A stretch of 64,000 nucleotides of DNA from Tethya wilhelma (Eukaryota; Porifera; Demospongiae; Tethyida; Tethyidae): contig CAXIPT010000033.1 of assembly GCA_964030475.1 (NCBI GenBank), positions 124,001 to 188,000 on the forward strand. Direction: 5' to 3'. Of this stretch, positions 19,801 to 28,588 are shown piece by piece. A model generated the notes under the pieces. The model was not told the DNA's origin and did no database searches. It was given only the letters and a program-made list of their open reading frames with translations. Each line of letters starts with the position of its first letter. Position 1 is the first letter of the stretch. The translations under genes and the position numbers were made by a program.

Positions 19801-22800
19801 TACAAAAAATGCATAACCATGTTATAGTCACGCCATAGTGTCTGTTGGAAACTTACGAAATTGCAGCTTCCGTAATGTCAGCTGAATCAACCCATGAGGC
19901 ATCCTCCTTGCTATAGCCTTCCCACAAAACCAAGTACTGTTTCTTTCCCTAAAAAATTATACACTTGTCTTATAAAGTGGCAGAAGGTACATGCAAACCT
20001 TGAAATAATGTATGGCAATATTGTTTTACTGTCTACAAGTAAAACAAATCAGTACCTTTACTTCTCTCTGGGAAACCACCCTTTCCACGAGAAAGATTCC
20101 ATCAGGTTCATGTGGAGCTGGCTCAGTAAACCTCAGATGGTTCTCTCTCTCAGGCTTCTGGTTCAGAGATTCAATAAAATCTGCTGTGCTCAGGCTGTTC
20201 AGCTGGTGATAGTATCCAGAAGAATGATTGGCACACAAACGCTTTGCTCTTTCCATAGTAGTGTGACAGTAAGTGACGGTGATACACTATTAGAACGCTG
20301 CACTAACGAGTCTCGTTAGCACTACTACAGCTGACTCTAATGATACCACAACACGTGTCGAGGGCAATAATTATACTACTTATATCCGCTTGCTGTGGTG
20401 CATGCGTTTCTGTATAAACAGAGCACTTACAACTGTAACCAGAGATATGTAGAGTAGCGTACCGTAAATGTTAGAAGCCAAAAAATGCTGATGTCCAGCA
20501 TACAATGAACATTTCTGGTAATGAAAAGTGTGCTAAAACAACATAATGTGCTATCTCATTTAGTGTGCTAAAACAACATAGGTGCTATCTCATTCAGTGT
20601 GTCAAAATAAAGGTTTATTGTCACAAAAAATTTACATGTTTTCAAAGGAGACAAATTGTGTACAAATAAGACATCCAAACAAAACATTGTGAATATGTAG
20701 CTAGTAATTACAAATTTAAGCAAAGCAGTCAGTGGTTACAACTTAAACAAAACCTGGCACTAAATGCAAGTACATGTACATAGAATTACAGTAAAACTTG
20801 TTCAACAGATATAGTACAAATCATTCCCTTGGTGACAACCTGGTGGATGAGGTGGCATGGTAGATACTTTTTGTATTCAATCCTGATGGTCAGCATGACT
20901 TGACTGCATGTACTTAGCCTATACAATGCCATGTGTGTATAGAGAGATACCATTGTCATTGATGAAAGTTTGAAAATAAAGGCTAATGCAGTAGATACAT
21001 CCCAATTAATGCACACTGGTACACATAAGTCAGAACTGACACTGCGCACACAACATGATGAAACAGAATAAGAAACATAAAACTATGGCTAGCTATCACA
21101 TACCTGCACAGTACTGACGTGTCATGATGTACTACTGAGTCACACGGTGGCAGCACAGCTTGGGACTGAGCTTCGATGCTTGCCAAGACTCAAAGACAGC
21201 CACACAGAGTGTTGTTATGACCTTAGCAAAGTGACAGATATGGCAGTCAAGTAAATCAACTCTATAGAGTTTAATACTGCTCAGTATGACAAGTTATACT
21301 CTTACCTGAAGAGTTCATGGCACTCACAGTCAGGGCCTCTTTTCAGTCTTCAAAAGAAAGTCCCTTGTAGGCTCTGATGATCTTTTGCATCATTGTATAT
21401 AAATGACTTTCTCTATAGACTGCTTTATCCACTTCTTTGATTCTCTGCCAACTGTAAAAGTGTCAAATCAACTTCGCAAGTTCGAACGGCACATTATCAG
21501 AGCTTGTTTACAGACAAGCTAAACTTTTCTCACCTCAAATCCTCAAGTTTATCTTGTTGACTATGTCCTTTTTGAAAATCTAGTCCTTTGCAGCGGTTTT
21601 TTTTTAGAGTATTTCACTCTCTCCACTTTTTGACAGCTTCTAAGAACAACTTTTCAATTTTCGCTACTGAGCATGCTCAGTAATGACATAATTCTTAATG
21701 ATGTAATCACAAGTTTAAGTGTTTGCACTCTTCAGAACACTCTAAACAGCACACTATACACACTAAGCTCAAACATTGATTTTATAGTTGGACCAGTGTA
21801 CCAAGTGACCAATAGAGTGACATAGCTATGTAAGCATGTGTATGGCACAAAATATAATGTTGAATTTCAATAGTCAATAATTTAGGGTAGCTCTTTGGGC
21901 TATGCGAATTAATCCATTGTTTGAAGTTGTTGCCGGGCTAGAATTACATCAGTGTGTTTGTCTACATGTTTATAATAAGATGTGTGTATTTGTTGAACCT
22001 GTCCCCTCAGTTTTAGTGTCTTCGTCATGTGACATAGGAGTGTATACATAGCTAGTATATTGAATTCGGTTCACATGGAGTACCTTTTTGAGGCATATGA
22101 CCACATGGTTTGGAATTGTAGGCTAAAATTACATCAGTGTGTTTGTCTGCATGTTTATAATAAGATGTGTGTGTGTTTGTTGAGCCTGTCCCCTCAGTTT
22201 TAGTGTCTTCGTCATGTGACATAGGAGTGTATATTGAGTTCGGTTTACATGGAGTACCTTTTTCAGCCATGTGACCACATGGTTTGGAGTTGTTGGCTGA
22301 AAAAGCAACCTAACAAATACATGTTAAAGTACATGAAAATGCTTGTAGAATTACAATAGCTAGTAAGTGGGTATAAATTTGAGCTAAGTTGCCTAAATTA
22401 TTATGTTGCTTGTTGCTTATATATATGCTATAGTTTTCACTAAGTGTACTGCATGGCTCTAATGTAAGTCCCTTGGGATGCTAGTTAGTTGTATGACATT
22501 TGTATTTCACTAAATTAAACATTAGCTATTTGTACCACCTAATAAAATTTGAGTACTCAAAACTACACATTGATGATGTGTTGAATTGACACACAAATAG
22601 TTAACATGTGTGTCATTTGGTTGCACATGTGTTAAAACAACACACTTTTTTAATTTGAAACACCATTGTCACAGTGGTGAAAATAACACACTTTAGCACT
22701 TTTGACACATGTGTAACACACTACACATGTGTTGAAATGACACACCTGTTTTTACTGTGCATGGCTGTAGCTATGTGCTGAATTCTCTGTTGAATTTCTT

Positions 22801-23197
22801 CAACTATTAGCAGGTGCATGATTGCTAAATAAGATTAAATATAGAGTTTTCATTGTTTTTGCGAGTGTAAGCATGTCCCACATGTACAGTGTACCGTGGT
22901 AACATCATAGTCAGTCACTACCGTGACACTTCCATGTCTTTTCCAGGACTCCATAAATAGCATTTCCTGTTCTTATTTTGGGAAACAAAAATTTCTTGCA
23001 TAAAACATATGACATCACATAGCTGTCCTATATATAGCCTCATCCCCATGCAAGAGATGGCCTTGGGGGCCTGGACTACTAGCTTACTTCCCATGGTTTC
23101 TTCCTATACTTTGTTTATTTTTATTTGTCTTGCTAATCTTTTTGCCAAGTTGCTCTCGCACTATACAGGTTGGTTACTCATATCTACTGTTACAATA

Positions 23198-23262
<65 letters not shown>

Positions 23263-25159
23263 TGCCATGTGACACTATTGGTGTGGGAATGATAAGACTG
23301 CATATGGTGAACTGTTGTGGGAATGCTGTACTGCATGCTTTGCATGTGTATGCCAGTATGGCTAGGGGCCCACTTAGACAATCAGGCTCACTCAGCTGAC
23401 TCAGTGCTACCTGCATAACAACTTGTGTTCTCATGAAAACTCACACTTGCCCCCAATGTCGTAGACATTTAAGAACTTAGCACTGTAGAAAGTTTTGTGA
23501 TAATATAATAATAACATGCCACAGTTCAGTCATGCAGTGACTGAGCCGGATCCTGCAGTCAAAATGAGTTTGGCAGCAGAAGCAGAACCAGAAGAGAGAG
23601 GTGTAAGGTGAATGCTGCTGCAAGTACACTTTAGGAAGCATATAAAGCAGGAAAACCAGAAGTATAACATATATACTGAAAAGTCGCCAAAGTAGAGCCA
23701 ACTCAGTTAATGTTTAGAATGGGCTGATAATTCTTTAGAGCATTCTACACATACACCTTCAGTTGTAATCAGTCATCTTCGATCATCTCTCAGAACCTCA
23801 GAATTCAGGAAAATTGTGTGTGTATATGTACCGGGAAATTTTCACTTATAAAGTTACTGTAGATTGAGAAATTTTCGTGTTCAAAATATTTTCAGAAAAT
23901 TTTTGAACTACGAAAATTTATGATCTACTCTAAATGTAATACATGTATTTTTCGCCACTCACTATTACCCTATAGCATAAACTTCGCTGTTTTCATGCAT
24001 GGATCGTCGGCAATCCACAAAATTTTAGCCATGAAATTTTTGGGATCCTATTGCAATATATGGGCGCGGCTGCTCGATCCTCAAAAATAAAATCGCAAAA
24101 AGTTTATAGTGATTGCCTTTTCGCGAAAATTTTATTCCTCGACAATCTCGACAATTTCTAGCTATAGGGTATAGTTGTGATTTAAGTAAGCTTTCAAATT
24201 GATTTCGTGGTCTATGTTAATTGCAATTTGACGTAATGTTTACTTACTAACTATGGTGTATATTATTCCCGTTTATAGGTGCTGATCATGGACGTGTTTC
24301 ACAATTTAATATTATACGAAAGGATGAAATTTTAACTATTGGTCATGTTGGAAGGGGTTATTATGGCCATGTGGAAAAAGTTAGTTACAAAGGGAAAAAT
24401 TATGCCTTGAAAGTCTTTATACAAACGATGGGCATGGAAGAACAAATCAAGGAGGAAGCACACACACTTTCAAGACTCCACTTGTTACAGCATCCGAACA
24501 TTGTTCAATATATTGGTGGAAGTATAGAATTTGGAGAGCCTTTTCTTCTGCCCTATCTAATCATGGAACTGCTACCAACTAATCTTCTTGATTATCTAAA
24601 AGAGAACCCAAATCTCACTCTTTCGGCAATGCTTCGGCTTTTACGTGATGTCTCCAAAGGATTAGCATATCTTCATGGAGAAAACATTGTTCATGGTGAT
24701 CTTACAATAAAGAATGTTCTTCTGGATAAAAATGCTGTTGCCAAAGTTGCTGATTTCGGTAATTCATATATGATTCGGATTGACTCAGGCAGTGATGTAA
24801 TGACCATGACACTTCTTCCTGATAACCTACCCTACTGTGCTCCTGAGACATTCCTTTCAAGTTCCAATGTGAAATTTAATCACAAAGTAGACATTTTTTC
24901 ATTCGGGTACCTAGCTATGATTGCAATCATTAAACAATTTCAGCAAGTAGATCTTCATGTGGGGTTGAAAGAAATCCGTCGCTCCTACCAGTGTGATCTG
25001 GAGAGAAAATTGGGAAGTGGACATAAATTAGTTCACCTGATAAAGAGGTGTCTGACAAAGACACCTGATCCTCGACCCTCGGCTACTGAGCTTCAGAGTG
25101 AGCTCTGTGAACTTTATGCTCAGGAAGAATCATTGCCATCAGAGAACGTATTATCCTGA
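13846..25159 (+). CDS. Death domain-protein kinase (RIPK/IRAK-like architecture)
   Basis: Three exons (13846-13874, 13999-14270, 24279-25159) join in phase to give 393 residues. Residues about 18-97 form a death domain, with the spaced hydrophobic and Trp pattern WLELG, RLEMLILWK, TWTKLVKAL. The kinase spans about 115-380, with glycine loop GHVGRGYYGHV, YALKV lysine, HGDLTIKN catalytic loop (near 239), DFG (near 259) and CAPET. HGD replaces the usual HRD, but the Asp and Asn are kept, so activity is plausible. Death-domain kinases act in innate immune and cell-death signalling in animals. Intron 2 is 10 kb because an 8-kb transposon sits in it; the exons on both sides are intact. The start is the first ATG of a short exon ending in a good donor. 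Confidence 0.85.
14288..14722 (+). repeat. Dispersed repeat family A, copy 2
   Basis: It begins with a short hairpin-like CCCAGTACGGTAGTGCTGG and continues through GGCACGGATGGCCCATT to a tail near TGCATTATTTGGAAT. The same order is found at 52757-53265, and a truncated copy at 59631. It lies in intron 2 of the kinase gene, ending 11 bp before the 8-kb transposon. Confidence 0.75.
15378..15504. promoter_or_regulatory. Two E2F-like sites upstream of the transposase gene
   Basis: TTTTCGCGGGAAA at 15378-15390 and TCCCGCCAAAA at 15494-15504 both match the E2F/DP consensus. They lie 219 and 103 bp before the start codon at 15597. S-phase-linked expression of the transposase is inferred from this. 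Confidence 0.5.
15597..19357 (+). CDS. DDE-type transposase of the 8-kb element
   Basis: Eight exons (to 16607; 16671-16815; 17749-17912; 18011-18090; 18162-18630; 18743-18817; 18887-19037; 19116-19357) join in phase to give about 778 residues without a stop. Intron 7 uses a GC-AG donor. The N-terminus has CSLC and CVNPNC pairs that could bind zinc, then a coiled coil (about 125-185). Later come KISGDGAKF, EFFLGGDYKF, CCVWCH, VVDELHLLLRIVD and FSGQGVEKNND. These resemble a family of multicopy uncharacterised proteins of cnidarian, fish and sponge genomes. I infer the catalytic acids to be Asp in GDGA, Asp in GGDYK and Glu in VEKNND. The start is the first ATG in frame; an upstream exon is possible. 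It looks intact, so the element may be mobile. Confidence 0.85.
16853..17444 (-). CDS. Small tail-anchored membrane protein nested in the transposase intron
   Basis: Three minus-strand exons (17444-17329, 17254-17063, 16988-16853) join in phase to give 147 residues. The first 100 or so are polar, acidic and Thr-rich (SPPESPVKSK, ALTATTTTT). A basic patch (SRRKNK) then precedes a single strongly hydrophobic helix of about 20 residues six residues from the C-terminus, the layout of a tail-anchored protein. It lies wholly inside intron 2 of the transposase, antisense. All splice sites are GT-AG. No family is recognised. A role in membrane or nuclear-envelope targeting of the element is speculation. 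Confidence 0.65.
19391..20256 (-). CDS. Chromodomain protein of the 8-kb element
   Basis: Three minus-strand exons (20256-20056, 19948-19857, 19799-19391) join in phase to give 233 residues. Residues about 53-98 form a chromodomain: FLVERVVSQREVKGKKQYLV, then WEGY, then a WV and DIT stretch in place of TWEP and NL. The aromatic cage is partly conserved (the F/Y at the start, W of WEGY, W of SWV). The remaining 130 residues have no family I know. Chromodomains read methylated histone tails and can steer integration, as in chromoviruses; that role is inferred. The stop codon is 31 bp from the transposase stop, so the two genes are convergent. The start is the first ATG of the exon. Confidence 0.75.
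20523..20608. repeat. Two-copy tandem repeat in the 8-kb element
   Basis: AGTGTGCTAAAACAACATA followed by GTGCTATCTCATT occurs twice in tandem with a period of about 42 bp, then a partial third start. It is non-coding as far as I can see. Confidence 0.7.
20786..21178 (-). CDS. Candidate antisense exons of the 8-kb element, function unknown
   Basis: Two minus-strand exons, 21178-21104 and 21041-20786, join at a GT-AG intron in matching phase and end in a stop. A further exon ending near 21306 (donor CAG|GTAAGA) is also phase-compatible, but I found no start codon, so the gene is partial as drawn. The product has many Cys, Met and Leu residues (SSMTMVSLYTHMALYRL) and no recognised domain. It lies upstream of the chromodomain gene on the same strand and might be a separate gene or a 5' extension. 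Confidence 0.35.
21664..21681. promoter_or_regulatory. 18-bp palindrome shared by two transposons (copy 2)
   Basis: This is identical to the palindrome at 12918-12935. It lies upstream, in minus-strand terms, of the candidate exons ending at 20786, so it may belong to a minus-strand promoter of the element. Confidence 0.55.
21932..22305 (-). repeat. Tandem ~180-bp duplication that is open on the minus strand
   Basis: Two near-identical units start near GGTTTGGAGTTGTTGGC and share GACATAGGAGTGTATA and CATGGAGTACCTTTTT. On the minus strand one unit encodes a polar peptide (KGTPCKPNSIYTPMSHDEDT, then KTEGTGSTNTHTSYYKH) that repeats across the duplication until a stop. A polypyrimidine tract and AG precede it near 22305. 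It could be a repetitive exon of a minus-strand gene of the 8-kb element, or chance. Confidence 0.55.
22760..24278 (+). other. Rest of kinase-gene intron 2
   Basis: From the right end of the transposon to the kinase exon I find no gene. The stretch contains a CT microsatellite and AT-rich sequence with several GAAAATTTT motifs, and ends in an acceptor (TTTATAG) at 24278. Confidence 0.6.
23199..23262 (+). repeat. (CT)n microsatellite
   Basis: About 32 CT units with one interruption (CTCTTTCTCT). Apparent long Leu/Ser or Arg/Glu repeat frames here come only from the microsatellite. Confidence 0.95.
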
Positions 25160-25953
25160 TTGTATAATTGAGTTTATTACTGATCTAGATATTAAATTTA
25201 GCTTGCTCAGGGTGGTGACATATACTTTACCTTTCCAGGAACGTCGAACCTCAATATGCAATGCAATGTGGACGTGGCCACATCATGCCGCATCATATTT
25301 CGTCATTTCCGTGAGAGCTGGCGCATGGCGGGCGCGCGGCCATGTTACTGTGTGGCAATCATGAAAGACGGTGCAATAGCCACAGGAATTTAATTATTAA
25401 ATTGTTGCACTTTGTCAGTTTAAAGTTCTCGAAGGTTTCGTAGCAAGCTTGTATTACCGCTGATAAGACCGAAAGGCTTGAAGGCGATAGAGCACGGTCA
25501 CGGTCCCGTTCCTAGGCAATGAGTCCCCTCTTGTGTGAGTGTGTGTATAATGTGTATGTATGTAGATCTATGTGTGTGTGTGGGGGGGGTGGGGGCTGAA
25601 AAATTCACCAATGATTCTACATGGCATGTCTAAAGTTATCATCAGTGCACCATGTTAGCTAAGTCATGCCTAGCTGAGAGGCCTATAGCTGAGTACACCA
25701 CTATTACAGGGCTTGGCCAGCAGGCAGACAGTGCATGTGTATAGGGAGTCTGGGAAGTACTAGTGATCACATTAAACTTTAAAGGAACTGTGTCACTATA
25801 TAAGCGGTGTTTTGTTGCTAAAAATAAAAATAATGACGTTTTGTGACGTTTTTTGTTGATACGCGGGTACCACGTCCGGGAACGTTTGCATACTACTCCG
25901 TGTATTGCGCATTTTGCTTTTACTCGCGTAATAGTACTACGTGGTCAGCTGTN
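25160..25953. other. 3' flank of the kinase gene and assembly join
   Basis: No second gene is visible. A GC-rich patch lies near 25310-25350 and a GT-rich patch near 25540-25600. The segment ends at a single N (25953). Confidence 0.5.
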
Positions 25954-26074
25954 CCCTCTTGTGTGAGTGTGTGTATAATGTGTATGTATGTATGTATGTA
26001 GGGCTTGGCCAGCAGGCAGACAGTGCATGTGTATAGGGAGTCTGGGAAGTACTAGTGATCACATTAAACTTTAA
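25708..26074 (+). repeat. Perfect 74-bp direct duplication flanking an N
   Basis: AGGGCTTGGCCAGCAGGCAG and the rest of a 74-bp block at 25708-25781 recur exactly at 26000-26073. The GT-rich leader TTGTGTGAGTGTGTGTATAA also occurs on both sides of the N (near 25530 and 25958). Haplotype or assembly duplication is more likely than biology. Confidence 0.8.
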
Positions 26075-26175
26075 TATATGCAGGAAGGACATACTTTAGT
26101 GCATGTTTGTACTCAGGAAGTTCACGAAACTTAGTCATGGTGATCCATACTGGCATGCGGTATGATGCTTCAGCC

Positions 26176-26811
26176 TAGTCTAGTCCTATAGACCCCGCCT
26201 TTTCCGCCCAGCGAAAAATGGGGGTCTAGAAAAACTGGTGCGCTTCCGGTGAAATTCTGGAATGCAACTTCGTCATGATTCACATGCAGCCTGCCCTCAA
26301 AAATTTATTACGGGTCTTACTGCATTTCGCGACAAGTTTCAATACAGAGCAATCGCTTTTTTTTGTGTCCAAGCAGGCGACTTTACAGTGAACAATAAGC
26401 CTTGAGAAAAGAGTAGTCAATAATCTTCGCCGAATGATCGACTGCTTCAAGTCAAAATGTCAGGCTAACCCTATCCACGTAGCTCATGCCTTTGTAACAA
26501 ATAAATTTTTATCTGTTCCAATCAGAGATGAAAGTGCTATAGCTTCAGCAATCAATGTCAATTGCTCGTTGTTTCGAGTTTCAACAGGTTTCAAAACTTC
26601 AAAAATTCTGCAGACTGATCAGTACAAGTAACAATTTTTCACAACTTCCAAAATCAACGCAATGTCATGTGACATTTTAGTCACATGACTTCATGTAATC
26701 AATCTGATTGGCTCTGCCCAATTTTGAGCAGAAAACACAAAATGTGTGCCAGTTTTTCTAGACCCCCATTTTTCGCTGGGCGGAATAGGCGGGGTCTATA
26801 AGACTAGACTA
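26176..26811. mobile_element. MULE-like MITE, 636 bp, with 9-bp target duplication
   Basis: Terminal inverted repeats of about 64 bp (TAGTCTAGTCCTATAGACCC and complement, with two or three mismatches) are flanked by GCTTCAGCC on both sides (26167-26175 and 26812-26820). Long inverted ends with 9-bp duplications are typical of Mutator-like elements. The interior has no transposase. Confidence 0.85.
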
Positions 26812-26820
26812 GCTTCAGCC

Positions 26821-28588
26821 TGATAGTGAAGGCACCAAAGTAGTACTTACAGTCAATGTGTTGAGAATCTGTGTATGTTAAGTAATGTATTACTGTAGTG
26901 TTACTGTTCTGTGTAGCTATATATTTGTGTGGTCTGAAGATGTTGATACGGCTAATTAGATAACAGAGATGCAATATCAGTGGTCTACTTCAGTCAAACC
27001 AGGTTGAAAGGTCAAAATCAAAGTTTCTGGTGATTAAACGTTCAGGGTGTAGTTGAACAGACACATTTCATTGCTAAGCTCTCCTCTGATTACTATTGCT
27101 ACTCTACAGCCAAAGCTGTTGTGCGTGTAGGAAGTCGTGTTATTAAGGAAGTCCAATTTTGAGATTAGGATCTGTTAAATTTAACTTTGATTATTAATTG
27201 CTGCTTGTATCTCCCCTCTCCCCATTGCACCTCTTGTTGGTGTGTACATTAATGAATAATAGTATTACAGTAGACTCTTCGAATTGCAGACACTTTGGGA
27301 CACAGCCCTGTGTCTGTTATTCAGGGTATGTCTGTTATTGGGATGTTATTGTTGTACCACTTTTATTTTAAATTGTGATTATTTACTATTTTTAACCTTC
27401 CACAATGAAACTTAGGCAGCATCATGAACGAATAAAACTCATTAAGCCTCGGTGCGCGTGCATAGCGTCAGTTTGCCTACGTTATATTACGTTACGCCTA
27501 CCGGAAGTCAAAGTATCAATTTGCCTATGCGGCTTCAAGTGGAGGCACATTAAAATTGTGATGCGTGTGGCGAGTGCACAAAAACAAAGGCCCTATAGGA
27601 CTGGAAAATAGAGGTTTTAAAATCAAGCAGTGTTCCTACACTATAAGGCTACCAAGACACTGGAAAAATTCGTAATTTAAGGGTGCCCTCTCCTGACTAC
27701 AAAACCACTGAGAATCACGATCGCCGTGATCGTGATCACAGGGGATTAGAGCTAAGTTTTTGTCACAGTCCTCTTGTGTGTGAGCTTGAAACTTGCCAAG
27801 TAGATGTGAGGATAGTTAGGCTGTGTAAAAATAGCATCGCTTTCAATAGTTAGGCTACCAGGCTCTGGAAAAAAGCCTTAGAACAATTGCAAAGTTCAGT
27901 TTGCTAATACATACCACTCCTTTGTAGCGCACTTAGTTAGGCTAAGTTTTTCTCTACAGCATTTCTGCATGCAACCTTGAAGCCTTGTAATAAGCCTGTA
28001 ATAAGTTATCAAATGACTGAAAGAAGCAAGTTCTTCAGCTCTCTTTGTAAATAAAATAGTGTGTCACTTCCGGTAATTTAAATTAATTCGTCAATATTTT
28101 ATTTTTACTTTCTGCTGAGCAAACCGTTTTTTTGACATTGTCAATCAATATTTCTGGCTGTACAGTATATTTCATGATCAACAACGGCTGCTTCAGTCTT
28201 CAAACGTGGCATGCTGTTTCACTTACAGTCATTTCGCCTACATATCAATTCGCCTACACTTGACGGTTTGCGGGTGCGCATAGTACATTCATATACACCG
28301 GCCAAAATATTGGCAGATTTAAATTTGACAATTTGGACTTTCACTGTCAAACCGTCGAATTAATATCCCCGTCAATATTTCCGGATATACAGTAGTTGGA
28401 ACAAACATACACAAACACTGACAAAACCACTACTGTAACCCAAGATGCACATGCGTACCAAGGGTTAATGAGTATAACCATTTTTCCATAATAATATGAT
28501 GTATCTTTCCACTATTCACAGATGACACTGTCAGAGTAAACTCAAACCAGTGTTGAAAGTGAATGCCAACTTGATACTCAGACTAAAG
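26821..28588. other. Intergenic region, no gene seen
   Basis: Short open frames lack coding character. Near 27264 the sequence CAGTAGACTCTTCGAATTGC, followed by GACACTTTGGGACACAG, resembles a pogo/Tigger-type terminus, without a visible partner end. Motifs such as CCGTCAATATTTCC and TTCGCCTAC recur at 27470-28400, suggesting further decayed repeats. Confidence 0.4.

Larger units (their letters stand above)
14734..22759. mobile_element. Apparently complete 8.0-kb DNA transposon with transposase, tail-anchored protein and chromodomain protein genes
   Basis: Terminal inverted repeats of about 31 bp with a few mismatches (CACAGTAAAAACAAGTGTGT at the left, the complement of CACAGTAAAAACAGGTGTGT at the right) bound the element. 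Multiple GTGTGTCA / ACACATGTGT subterminal repeats lie inside both ends. It carries an intact multi-exon transposase (+), two intact multi-exon genes on the minus strand, and more candidate minus-strand exons. TGCA occurs next to both ends and may be the target duplication, but this is not settled. It is inserted in a kinase-gene intron. I cannot name the superfamily with confidence. Confidence 0.85.

Noticed and set aside
23174..23434. Arg/Glu-repeat ORF on the minus strand
   Set aside because: It is the translation of the CT microsatellite.
28550..28588. Start of the Pmp-like protein at 28550
   Set aside because: The codon there is GTG; the first ATG in frame is at 28589, directly before the hydrophobic leader.
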